Assembly: GCF_030123325.1 (NCBI RefSeq)
Contig: NZ_CP126106.1
Coordinates: 5,463,001-5,527,000 of the forward strand
Source: Peribacillus simplex
GTDB taxonomy: Bacteria; Bacillota; Bacilli; Bacillales; DSM-1321
Direction: 5' to 3'
DNA: 64,000 nucleotides
The first letter of the stretch is position 1; each line of letters opens with the position of its first letter. Both the position numbers and the translations under genes were made by a program. Shown in pieces: positions 52,975-61,871 of the stretch. Below the pieces are notes generated by a model. The model did not search any database, had not been told where the DNA came from, and saw only the letters and a list, made by a program, of their open reading frames with translations.

Positions 52975-53088
52975 TTCACTTCAGCCTTTCATATGTACTA
53001 TACATCTAAAGGGTGGGGTATTATTCAAGAAATTTTTTCATACACATCATAGAACGTGATTTTTGATTCAAAGGTGGTTAATCAATTG

Positions 53089-54516
53089 AAGTTTATAGAA
53101 AAGCAATCGTTACCCATTCTATTTCTGTGCCTGCTCGTCCCATTGGCAGTGCCTCACCCTATCGCCGGTTACATCGCAACGGCGCTGATGCTCATTTTTA
53201 TCGGTATAAATAAAAAAAACCTGTTATTAATTCTATTCATTTATTTCCCTGCCCGTCCCTTATTGATGGAACTGAATAGCGGCTTAACCTATACAGGTGA
53301 TCTGGTCATCGTCACCTTATTCATTTCTTTGCTTATTGAAAGATTCAAAAAGAACGAATGGCCATTCTCGAAATATCATTTTACCGCGCCATTTTGGTTG
53401 TTTTGTTTAATTGGTGCCGGGGCTGCACTCATGAACGGAGTGGGAATCCTCCCCATCCTATTTGAACTCCGTGCATTGCTTATTACATTCTTGCTTCTTT
53501 ACATTATCGGTGAATTAAATCTAGAAAGAAAGGATATCTTTCGCTTTTTAAAGGTTATCCTAATATTTACAATCCTACTTTGCCTGCATGGCATGGTGGA
53601 GAAAATCTTTTCACGTACAATCCTGCTTCCCCACGCATGGGAAATGTGGAATCTTTCACCAACAAACCGGATGAGGATTTATGGAGCACCTGCCAATCCT
53701 AATGTATTTGCCTTATTCTTAAGCATCCAGTTATTCCTTAGTTTCTTTCTATTTCAGTCCCTGAAAAAACATAAATGGATCGTCTTCCTGGCAGCCATCC
53801 TGCTTTCCGGAACGTTACTGCTTACCTATTCACGGGGCACGATGATTGCATTCGGGTTCTCGGCGCTTGTCTTTATGATATGGACTAGAAATAAACCATT
53901 TCTCAAATATGCTGTAGGAGCATTTTGTCTCGGCCTGCTTCTTATTTATTACCCAGTTTTATTTGCATCAAGTAAAGTGGAGGTATCCGCATCGATTCCT
54001 ATGGAAAATGTGGTAATTGGCAGCACCCCCTCTCCTGAACACGAACATGCCCTCTCCAATCGTTTTTCAGAAATGTTCTCTGATAAAACACTGCACCAAA
54101 GTACGGAATGGGGCCGGTTATATGTCCTAATCAAAGGGATTGAAATTTTCACAGATCACCCGATAATCGGTACCGGTCTAGCAACCTTCGGAGATTCTGC
54201 CACACTTTCCTATTCCTCACCAATCTATCAGGAATACCAAATTGGTGAAAGGATGTATACCGATAATCAATATATCCAGATTCTGGTCCAAACTGGTGCA
54301 CTGGGATTTCTTTCAGTTCTTGCATTCATCTTTTTCACCTTCCGTAAAATCCTGAAATCGGGAAATGGCACTTTAGCAGCGTTCACCATCTGCCTGATGT
54401 TGGCCGCATTATTAGCAGGACTTTTCTACAATATTCTCGAAGATAAAACGTTTACGCTGATATTTTATAGTTGTTTGGGAATCTGTTTACAGAAGGACAT
54501 CATTTTAAAGGATTGA
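53089..54516 (+). CDS. O-antigen ligase / polymerase-like (Wzy_C) membrane protein
   Basis: Polytopic membrane protein of 475 residues with ten to twelve hydrophobic segments. The Wzy_C region contains LTYSRGTMIAFGFSALV and a large extracellular loop (about residues 300-400) ending in the TDNQYIQILVQTGALGFL motif, typical of O-antigen ligases and Wzy polymerases. TTG 53089 follows AAAGGTGG by eight bases; a GTG at 53056 is less likely. With the flippase gene four bases downstream it suggests Wzx/Wzy-type polymer assembly. Confidence 0.85.
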   Translation, partial: KFIEKQSLPILFLCLLVPLAVPHPIAGYIATALMLIFIGINKKNLLLILFIYFPARPLLMELNSGLTYTGDLVIVTLFISLLIERFKKNEWPFSKYHFTAPFWLFCLIGAGAALMNGVGILPILFELRALLITFLLLYIIGELNLERKDIFRFLKVILIFTILLCLHGMVEKIFSRTILLPHAWEMWNLSPTNRMRIYGAPANPNVFALFLSIQLFLSFFLFQSLKKHKWIVFLAAILLSGTLLLTYSRGTMIAFGFSALVFMIWTRNKPFLKYAVGAFCLGLLLIYYPVLFASSKVEVSASIPMENVVIGSTPSPEHEHALSNRFSEMFSDKTLHQSTEWGRLYVLIKGIEIFTDHPIIGTGLATFGDSATLSYSSPIYQEYQIGERMYTDNQYIQILVQTGALGFLSVLAFIFFTFRKILKSGNGTLAAFTICLMLAALLAGLFYNILEDKTFTLIFYSCLGICLQKDIILKD

Positions 54517-54520
54517 AAAT

Positions 54521-56047
54521 ATGCCTACTCTTTCACATGTCATTAAATCGGTCGGGCTCGTCACCATTATTGCAGCCATTGGAAAAGTCCTCGGATTCGG
54601 GCGGGAATCGATCATAGCCGCCTATTTCGGGGCATCATCAATGGCAGATGTTTTTTTCGTGGCAAGCCTCATACCGACCATTCTTTTTACGGCTCTCGGC
54701 AGCGGTCTTCAGGCCGGCGTTATTCCCATTTACTTGGAAAAGAAAGCGGACAATCCGTTGAAAGCTGATGAATTCATCAGTGTCTTAGGCTCTTTCTTTA
54801 TGCTGGTAGCCGGAGTCCTGACCATTGCCTGCATGATTTTCATAAAGCCGCTCGTCATGTTGACAGCCCCGGGTTTCTCTAGTTCAGAGCTTGCCCTGAC
54901 GGAGTCACTGACCCGGATCATGCTGCCAAGTTTACTATTTTTCACGCTTTCATACATGGCGACGGGGGTCCTGAATGCGAATAAGCGTTTCATTCTGCCG
55001 GCACTCACTTCAACTGCACAAAACACGGTCATTATAGCAGCCACTGTATGGTTCGCTGCTCCGTTTGGGATTGAAGGATTGGCTTGGGGGTTTTTATTCG
55101 GTGCAGCAAGCCAGTTCCTTATTCAATACCCATCATTGAAGAAATACGGAATCCGGCCCATCGTCGCTTTCCTGCCTCATAAAAGGCAGATCGTTCAAAC
55201 ACTGTACACCTTTTATCCAATCATCATCGCCGCTTTAGCGATCCAGTTGAATAGTGTCGTCGATCGGATTATTGCGACTTCGCTCGAAACGGGGAGCGTA
55301 TCGGCACTGAACTATGCGAATCGCCTGCTGTGGCTGCCATTAAGCATTGTCCTCACGCCGCTGATTACCGTATTGTATCCTTCAATCGTCGAGCGCGCAC
55401 TTATAGGCTATCAACCTTTCCTTAATTTGACCTTAAAGGGATTGAAGTCGCTATTATTTTTAGCGATTCCGTTCATGGTCGTCATGTTAATCAGCGGAAA
55501 CAGCTTAATCACTCTCGCTTTCCAACGCGGGGCCTTCGATGCTTCAGCAACCGAGGTGACTTATAGGGCATTCATCTTTTATTCAGCTTGCCTCCCGTTC
55601 TTTGCACTGCGGGATTATCTGATGAACGCCTTCTATGCCTTGAAGAAAACGAAGGAGGCCATGTATTCCTGCCTGATTGCCGTATTACTTAACGTCCTGC
55701 TCAGCTGGGTCCTATCACGTTATCTAGGCGTCGGCGGAATCGCTTTAGCATCGGGCATTTCCATGTTCCTGCAATCTCTCTATCTTTTCGGCTACCTATG
55801 GCTAAAGACAGAAAGAACGGACAAGGCAGCTTTCAGGGATGTTTTTAAGGAAAGCAGCAAGCTTGCGATCATCGGAATCATCATTTACGGACTCGCTCTC
55901 TGGATCCATCCGCTTACCACGACGTTGCCCATCATCATGGAATTAGTGATCATCTCGCTGCTGGTATTCGGATTATATCTCGCATTATCCATTCTTTTTA
56001 AAGTAAGCAGCCTGCAAGCGATGAAAAAGATCAGATCATCCAAGTAA
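54521..56047 (+). CDS. MurJ/MviN-type flippase
   Basis: MOP-superfamily membrane protein of 508 residues with about fourteen segments. The N-terminus VTIIAAIGKVLGFGRESIIAAYFG and ADVFFVASLIPTIL match MurJ, including the Gly-Arg-Glu motif. AAAGGA precedes the ATG. Because it lies between a Wzy_C-type ligase and a GT4 gene rather than with murein genes, it may move another lipid-linked oligosaccharide instead of lipid II. This is inference from position only. Confidence 0.85.
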   Translation: MPTLSHVIKSVGLVTIIAAIGKVLGFGRESIIAAYFGASSMADVFFVASLIPTILFTALGSGLQAGVIPIYLEKKADNPLKADEFISVLGSFFMLVAGVLTIACMIFIKPLVMLTAPGFSSSELALTESLTRIMLPSLLFFTLSYMATGVLNANKRFILPALTSTAQNTVIIAATVWFAAPFGIEGLAWGFLFGAASQFLIQYPSLKKYGIRPIVAFLPHKRQIVQTLYTFYPIIIAALAIQLNSVVDRIIATSLETGSVSALNYANRLLWLPLSIVLTPLITVLYPSIVERALIGYQPFLNLTLKGLKSLLFLAIPFMVVMLISGNSLITLAFQRGAFDASATEVTYRAFIFYSACLPFFALRDYLMNAFYALKKTKEAMYSCLIAVLLNVLLSWVLSRYLGVGGIALASGISMFLQSLYLFGYLWLKTERTDKAAFRDVFKESSKLAIIGIIIYGLALWIHPLTTTLPIIMELVIISLLVFGLYLALSILFKVSSLQAMKKIRSSK

Positions 56048-56071
56048 TACATTAGAAGAAGGAGTGCCATT

Positions 56072-57238
56072 ATGAACATTTTAATCACGACGATTTTCAA
56101 CTACCCTCATGAAGGAGGGCTATCGAGCCATATCACTACGTTAAGAAAGGGTTTAATGTCGCGGGGCCATAATGTGGACATATTATCTTTCTCTCAATTG
56201 CCGCCTTTCAAGAGGAAGATGCTCGCCCAGGCTCCAGGATTTTTATTAAATAAAGTAAAACAGGGGAGCGGCCAGCTTTTCAATGACCGGCAACGGCAAA
56301 AATTATTGGCTTCATCTATTAAAGCCTTGAAAAAGAACTATGATGTCATTAATGCTCAAGACATTTTCGCAACGCTTGCCTCCATCGAATCCGGGATACC
56401 AACGGTGCAAACCGTCCATGGGTATTATTCATTCGAGGCAGTCAGCAGGGGCGCCCTTCTTCCGGATAGTGAAGAAGATTTGATCATTCGGGAGCTGGAA
56501 AGAAAAGCTTATCAGACTGCTGCAAAAGTGGTGACGGTCGATCAAAGGATCAAAGACTATATAAATCATTTGGCACATATAGAGGCGGAAACGATCAAGA
56601 ACTTCATTGACGTGACTGCTTTCAAACCGGAAATGGCAAAGCGGGAGCAAACTCGCCGGGACTTTCAAATACCGCTACATAAAAAGATGCTTTTCGTTCC
56701 GAGAAGAATGACGGAAAAGAACGGTGTCATCTACCCGCTCCTTGCCCTGCCGGAGGTGCTGGAAAATCATCATGAAACGGTATTGGTCTATGCAGGTACA
56801 GGGGAACAGCGAAGCCGGCTTGAGGAAACGGCAGGCAGGCTCAAAATATCAGATTCCGTACTTTTCCTGGGTTCAGTGCCGTTCGAGAAAATGCATAATC
56901 TCTATGAAGCATCGGACATCGTACTCATCCCAAGCGTTCATTCCCACGGGGTGGAAGAAGCGACTTCCATTTCTGCATTAGAAGCGATGAGTTGCCGCTC
57001 ACCCGTCATTGCAAGCGCAATCGGAGGTTTAAAGGAGATTCTCATTGACGGTGAAGATGGTCTGTTGGTGGAGGAAAAAAATAAGGAAGCACTTGCACAA
57101 GCCATCTCCATGCTGCTTAACGACACTGAATATGCAACAAAGTTAGCAGCAAAAGCAAGATATAAAATGGAAAGCGAATACTCCCACCTTTCAGCTGCCG
57201 AGCGGTTTGAAAAAGCTTATGATGAAGTGCTTAACTAA
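56072..57238 (+). CDS. Glycosyltransferase family 4 (GT-B)
   Basis: Predicted glycosyltransferase of 388 residues. The N-terminal domain has the loop NYPHEGGLSSHI, the C-terminal domain MLFVPRRMTEKNGVIYPLLA, LVYAGTGEQRSRLEE and the active-site region HSHGVEEATSISALEAMSC with the paired Glu residues, then GGLKEIL. GAAGGAG precedes the ATG. It is the third gene of the plus-strand ligase-flippase-GT4 operon. The sugar donor is unknown. Confidence 0.88.
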   Translation: MNILITTIFNYPHEGGLSSHITTLRKGLMSRGHNVDILSFSQLPPFKRKMLAQAPGFLLNKVKQGSGQLFNDRQRQKLLASSIKALKKNYDVINAQDIFATLASIESGIPTVQTVHGYYSFEAVSRGALLPDSEEDLIIRELERKAYQTAAKVVTVDQRIKDYINHLAHIEAETIKNFIDVTAFKPEMAKREQTRRDFQIPLHKKMLFVPRRMTEKNGVIYPLLALPEVLENHHETVLVYAGTGEQRSRLEETAGRLKISDSVLFLGSVPFEKMHNLYEASDIVLIPSVHSHGVEEATSISALEAMSCRSPVIASAIGGLKEILIDGEDGLLVEEKNKEALAQAISMLLNDTEYATKLAAKARYKMESEYSHLSAAERFEKAYDEVLN

Positions 57239-57272
57239 AAAAGCAGACCCGAAGCCCGGGTCTGCTTTTCAC
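57236..57272. terminator. Bidirectional terminator between the GT4 gene and tagH
   Basis: AAAAGCAGACCC / GGGTCTGCTTTT stem with GAAGCCC loop; overlaps the GT4 stop codon. Confidence 0.92.
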
Positions 57273-57274
57273 TT

Positions 57275-58072
57275 TCATACCAGTGCGGAACTACGCCTTT
57301 TCATTTGTTCTTCACGGTATTTCTTCTGTTCTTGTTTAGACATGGCGTTATATTCTTTTAAGAATGCTTCATATTGCGGCATTACTTCGTTCATGGCACC
57401 GTATGCCTTTAACTCTCCATATTCAAGCCATAAAGCCTTCTGGCAAAATTTCTTCATCTGACCGATTGAATGGCTGACAAAGAACATCGTTTTGCCTTTT
57501 TCCTTAAATTCATTCATTTTCTCCAAACACTTTTCAGCAAAGTTTTTATCCCCGACTGATAAGGCTTCATCAATAATCAGGATATCTGGATCAATATGCA
57601 CGGAAATGGAAAAACCAAGCCTGGACTTCATGCCGCTTGAGTAGGATTTCACCGGTTGGTCAATGAATTTGCCAAGCTCTGAAAACTCGACGATCTCAGG
57701 CTCAAGTTCTTTGATCTGGTTTTTGTCGAATCCGAGCATCAGCATTTTCAGTTCGATATTTTCTCTGCCCGTCAACTGATTATTCAGGCCCGATGAAACG
57801 GCAATCAAAGCCGTTTTCCCGTTAGTTTGGACATTTCCGTCCGTGGGTGGGATTATGCCTGCAATAATATTGGACAATGTGGATTTCCCTGAGCCATTGA
57901 CCCCGACAAATCCTATTACATCACCCTTTTCAGCTTCAAAACTTACATTTCTCAGAGCAAAATACTCTTCCCCATAGCTTTTGGGCAAAAGGAGATCCAA
58001 TAATTTTTCCGAGTTTTTATTATATAATTTGTATTTTTTCGTTATATCTTTGACTATTACCGATTTTTCCAA
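57275..58072 (-). CDS. tagH: Teichoic acid exporter ATPase TagH (short form)
   Basis: ATPase of the TagGH transporter that moves undecaprenyl-linked teichoic acid to the outer face. The 265-residue protein is complete for the ABC domain: Walker A GVNGSGKST, signature YSSGMKSRLGFS, Walker B ILIIDEALSVGD, and switch His in VSHS. It lacks the long C-terminal extension of B. subtilis TagH (about 527 residues). A charged tail (QEQKKYREEQMKRRSS) ends the protein. Start is TTG 58072, 17 bases after tagG. Confidence 0.93.
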   Translation of the reverse strand: MEKSVIVKDITKKYKLYNKNSEKLLDLLLPKSYGEEYFALRNVSFEAEKGDVIGFVGVNGSGKSTLSNIIAGIIPPTDGNVQTNGKTALIAVSSGLNNQLTGRENIELKMLMLGFDKNQIKELEPEIVEFSELGKFIDQPVKSYSSGMKSRLGFSISVHIDPDILIIDEALSVGDKNFAEKCLEKMNEFKEKGKTMFFVSHSIGQMKKFCQKALWLEYGELKAYGAMNEVMPQYEAFLKEYNAMSKQEQKKYREEQMKRRSSALV

Positions 58073-58089
58073 CTTTTCTCACTTCCAGT

Positions 58090-58887
58090 TTACTTAAAGT
58101 CAACAAAGCGATCTCTAAACCTGACATGCAGCGAGGAACCTATCAAAAACAAGATGATAATGACTGCCCAGAAATAAAGCGTATATTCCCAATGCTCTAT
58201 CAGATACCATGATTCCCCCAACAACGAAGCCCGATACCCTTCCACAATATAATATAGTGGATTCAGCTTCATGATGTTGACTATAACAGGATGGTCCTTA
58301 GCATCCAGTATCCAAAGGATTGGTGTTAAATAAAACAAGATTTTCATTAAGGACACGATGATATTTTGAACGTCACGAATAATGGTTGATAATGTTGAAG
58401 AAATTAACCCAAATGAAAATAACAGCAAGACCGTCGCAACAATATAATACGGCAGTTGCAAGATGTAAACTGTGGGGAGGTATCCAGTAAAACCTAATAG
58501 GATGATGATGACTCCCAGCAGCATTAAATGCTGATACAACTTGGCAAAAATGACATACGATGGGATGACACTCATCGGAAAGCTCATCTTGGATACCATA
58601 TTCAGTCGGGAATAGACGGATTTGGACGTTTGGGTTATCGCCGGATTCACAAAGAACCAGACAACGATCCCTGCCATCAGCCATGGAAGGAACTCTTCCC
58701 CGCGGTTTAAGATTCCAAAGCCGAATACAAACCAATAAATCGCAATCTGTATCATCGGATTGATGATTTCCCATAGGATTCCCAGGTAGTTATTGCTGTT
58801 GGCACTTTTCATCTCATAAACAGATAAACGCCTTACCAAATAAAAACTATTGATTTGTTCTTTTAAAACGGTCAAAGCTGAACTCAT
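58090..58887 (-). CDS. tagG: Teichoic acid exporter permease TagG
   Basis: ABC-2-type permease of 265 residues with six membrane segments, partner of TagH. The cytoplasmic N-terminus (VRRLSVYEMKSANSNNYLG) and the segment LGILWEIINPMIQIAIYW are typical of polysaccharide exporters such as TagG and Wzm. It lies between the TagB/TagF-like gene (3-base gap) and tagH, giving a minus-strand operon of glycerophosphate transferase, permease and ATPase. Confidence 0.93.
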   Translation of the reverse strand: MSSALTVLKEQINSFYLVRRLSVYEMKSANSNNYLGILWEIINPMIQIAIYWFVFGFGILNRGEEFLPWLMAGIVVWFFVNPAITQTSKSVYSRLNMVSKMSFPMSVIPSYVIFAKLYQHLMLLGVIIILLGFTGYLPTVYILQLPYYIVATVLLLFSFGLISSTLSTIIRDVQNIIVSLMKILFYLTPILWILDAKDHPVIVNIMKLNPLYYIVEGYRASLLGESWYLIEHWEYTLYFWAVIIILFLIGSSLHVRFRDRFVDFK

Positions 58888-58890
58888 AAA

Positions 58891-60123
58891 TTACACAGAC
58901 CTTCCTAAAAACACTTTTTCTACGACACGGCGTGAAGCCTGGCCATCCTCGAGTGCACAAAACCGCGCGTGAAAATGATTGATATCATTGGTATTTTCAT
59001 TTTTCATCGTCTTGATACTATCAATGACCGCATCAGATGTTTTGACTAACAAACCAGGTGCACTCTTTTCAAAATCAAAGTAAAACCCGCGAAGCTTGTC
59101 CCTGTAATTTTCAATATCATATACATAGAAAAGCATCGGACGCTGTAAATTTGCATAATCAAAGAATACGGATGAATAATCAGTTATTAATAAATCCGAA
59201 ATAAGATACAAATGACTAATATCCTCGTAACTGGATAAATCATAGGCGAATCCTTGATACGCCGATAAATCCAAGTTCTCTGAAACCAAATAATGAAGAC
59301 GGAGCAAAATGACATACTCCTCCCCCAATTCCCGTTTCATTCGATCCAGATCCAGTTTTATTTCAAACTTATATTTTCCCTTGCTATAAAACTCATCGTC
59401 CCTCCAAGTCGGGGCATATAAAACGATCCTTTTCTCTATTGGTATACCCAACTTCTGTTTCAATGAGTCGATTGTATCACGATTATTCCCATTGTAAAGT
59501 ATATCATTACGAGGATAACCGGTTTCCAGAATTTTAGAAGAATCAACATGGAAGGCCCGGGCAAAAATTTCACTGGAATAAGCATTCGGTGAAATTAAAT
59601 AATCCCATTTACTTGATTCGGCATGGAAATTTTCTTTATATTTATCCGTCGTTGTTCCAGGCATATGAACTTCATCCATATCCGCCGCAAGTTTCTTTAA
59701 TGGAGTACCATGCCACGTTTGCAAATAGATCGTGTGCTTCGGCTTCGGAATCCAAAGCGGGAGCCTGCTGTTCGTTACCCAATAATGGGCTCTTGTCATT
59801 TTGAGCAGCCAACTAAATGAAAAACGATTGAGATATGGGATGCCCGCCTCTTCGAAATGAGCTGTATATCTTTTATCTACGCTCCAATACATTTTATATT
59901 CCGGATGGTGACTCTGCAAGTATTCATAAATCGCCCGGGGATTGCAGCTATACTGCTTGCCCAAAAAGCTCTCAAAAATAACAAGCTTCCGGTCCACCGG
60001 CAATACTGTGCCCGCCATTGCAAAAGCCACTTTATATCCTCTTAAAATAATTGCTTTAACCTTATTTTTAACTAGCGATAGAAAGGAAGGTCTCTTTGAG
60101 GTTTGTATTTTTTCATTTGACAT
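58891..60123 (-). CDS. CDP-glycerol glycerophosphotransferase (TagB/TagF type)
   Basis: Peripheral membrane enzyme of 410 residues that transfers glycerol phosphate from CDP-glycerol to the teichoic acid linkage unit or chain. The Glyphos_transf core has YLQTWHGTPLKKLAADMD, LETGYPRNDIL, LYAPTWRDDEF, and ITDYSSVFFDYANLQRPMLF, containing the catalytic His and the CDP-binding motif. A basic amphipathic N-terminus may bind the membrane. TagB (primase) and TagF (polymerase) cannot be told apart by eye. GGGAG precedes the ATG. Confidence 0.9.
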   Translation of the reverse strand: MSNEKIQTSKRPSFLSLVKNKVKAIILRGYKVAFAMAGTVLPVDRKLVIFESFLGKQYSCNPRAIYEYLQSHHPEYKMYWSVDKRYTAHFEEAGIPYLNRFSFSWLLKMTRAHYWVTNSRLPLWIPKPKHTIYLQTWHGTPLKKLAADMDEVHMPGTTTDKYKENFHAESSKWDYLISPNAYSSEIFARAFHVDSSKILETGYPRNDILYNGNNRDTIDSLKQKLGIPIEKRIVLYAPTWRDDEFYSKGKYKFEIKLDLDRMKRELGEEYVILLRLHYLVSENLDLSAYQGFAYDLSSYEDISHLYLISDLLITDYSSVFFDYANLQRPMLFYVYDIENYRDKLRGFYFDFEKSAPGLLVKTSDAVIDSIKTMKNENTNDINHFHARFCALEDGQASRRVVEKVFLGRSV

Positions 60124-60179
60124 ATCCGATCTCCCTTTTTATTGAATAATGATAATGGAACCATGCTAATAAATCGAAT

Positions 60180-60221
60180 TAAAAATAAGCTCGCCCAATA
60201 GAAGGGAGAGCTTATTTTTGG
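60180..60221 (-). terminator. Terminator of the GT2 gene
   Basis: AAAAATAAGCTC / GAGCTTATTTTT stem with GCCC/GGGA-type inner pairing and T-run on the minus strand. Confidence 0.9.
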
Positions 60222-60235
60222 TGTACTTCTAACAG

Positions 60236-61771
60236 CTACTCCAAAGACTTTATTGCCAGTCCCAAATTATTTGCCACTGTTGTATAAAACTCCACATTTT
60301 TCTTATTATACGTCATCTTATTTTTCAGGATCCTTTTAATATTCACCAATTGATAATCATTGTAGCGAATGAACACCGTAAATAACGACTTTTCCATTTC
60401 ATCAATTTCATCTAATGAAACAGTGAAATGGCCTCTATTACCTTCTATTTGAACTCCGCAATTGATTTCATTGTCGATTCTTGTCCTATCGCGTATCAAT
60501 ACTGAATTTATGTTATCTATATCATCACCATAAATCTCAAAACTTTGGTGGTAGACATTATCCAGAATATAAGAATCCAGTGCACGGGCAAGCATCGGTA
60601 TCCTGACAAAGCGATATTCATCTTCCAGAAATGGAAGTTCATAATAAGGCAAACCATCTTTTATATGATATTTTTTATTGGAATCCCGCTTTAACCATTC
60701 AAACACCTTAACGAAATCATCAATACGACCCTCCATGAATAATTCAAGTGCTACTTTATAAATAGGTACTTTAAATTCATTCTTGAAGTCATATGACAAG
60801 TTTTTCGCAGTTTCGACAGCTTCTCTTAATATTTCAATAAAATCTTCTTTATTCTTGGATTTCACAAAGGTTTGACTGTCGAACGTTTTTACAATATCGT
60901 ACTCATAAATCCGGTTAAGAGCCACCCTTTTCAATTCAATGGCAATATCCTTGGATTGAATATACTTTATTATGTCAACATCCGCTTTTCTTTTGTCTAA
61001 CATATTCGTAACACGTGTTAAAGAAGATGAGTTTTCCGAAGTTCTATTGACATAATAAATAGGCTTTTTAGTAGTTGATACAGCTCTGACTTTAAAGAAA
61101 ACATCAGTAAAAAACCATTTATCTTCACCGAATTTCATATCCGGAAAACCAATTTCATTTTCTTTAACCATATGCAGATTCATCATCCTGGCCGTTGGTC
61201 CCATATGATAAAAAAAGTGCGGAACATCCATCGGGGTGATGCTTCTTCTTTCTTTAATTGAAGCAAACTCCCCGATCACACTCTCTGACTCAGATTCGAC
61301 TTTTACCGTTTTGCCCACTACATAATCATCACCGGTTTCCTCCAGGATGTTATAGAGGCTTTCAAGTCCATCATGGGCAAGCCAGTCATCCGCATCTAAA
61401 AAAGTGATATATTTGGATGTCCCCAATTCTATTCCAATGTTTCTCGGGGTCCCAGGTGACCCATTATTTCCTTGAAGGGTAACGGAACAGATATTTTTAT
61501 ATTTAGCTGTATACTCTTGAATGATTTTATTGGTGCCATCAGTCGAACAATCATCAATGATGATATATTCAATCTGTTCTATGCCCATGGTTTGATTGAT
61601 CACTGATTCAATCGTTTTCCTGATGAATTTTTCAGCATTATATGCAGCAGTGACTACAGTGACTTTTTTTCCTTTTCCTAAAAATTTATTCCTTAAGCTT
61701 ACAGGATTATTTTTTATTGGGATATTACTCTTTAAAAGTTCCCTCGCTTTTTGACGCACCAAGAAATTCAT
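60236..61771 (-). CDS. Glycosyltransferase family 2, TarS/TarP-like
   Basis: A 511-residue protein with a GT-A domain in the first 270 residues: VTVVTAAYNAEKFIRKTI, YIIIDDCSTDGTNKI, NNGSPGTPRNIGI, the metal-binding DADDW, and GEDKWFFTDVFFK with the likely catalytic acid. The C-terminal 240 residues contain helical and beta-rich parts. The GSPGTPRN block and overall layout resemble the wall teichoic acid sugar transferases TarS and TarP of staphylococci, so decoration of glycerol-phosphate polymers is a reasonable guess. AAAGGAGAGG precedes ATG 61771. It lies between two CDP-glycerol transferase genes. Confidence 0.82.
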   Translation of the reverse strand: MNFLVRQKARELLKSNIPIKNNPVSLRNKFLGKGKKVTVVTAAYNAEKFIRKTIESVINQTMGIEQIEYIIIDDCSTDGTNKIIQEYTAKYKNICSVTLQGNNGSPGTPRNIGIELGTSKYITFLDADDWLAHDGLESLYNILEETGDDYVVGKTVKVESESESVIGEFASIKERRSITPMDVPHFFYHMGPTARMMNLHMVKENEIGFPDMKFGEDKWFFTDVFFKVRAVSTTKKPIYYVNRTSENSSSLTRVTNMLDKRKADVDIIKYIQSKDIAIELKRVALNRIYEYDIVKTFDSQTFVKSKNKEDFIEILREAVETAKNLSYDFKNEFKVPIYKVALELFMEGRIDDFVKVFEWLKRDSNKKYHIKDGLPYYELPFLEDEYRFVRIPMLARALDSYILDNVYHQSFEIYGDDIDNINSVLIRDRTRIDNEINCGVQIEGNRGHFTVSLDEIDEMEKSLFTVFIRYNDYQLVNIKRILKNKMTYNKKNVEFYTTVANNLGLAIKSLE

Positions 61772-61871
61772 ACTATTCCTCTCCTTTTATATCTAGAGGT
61801 AACATAGATGTTTTGACCAGGCAGCCAATTTACCAGTTACTTAAAAGCAACAATACCCTTTATTTAAGGAA

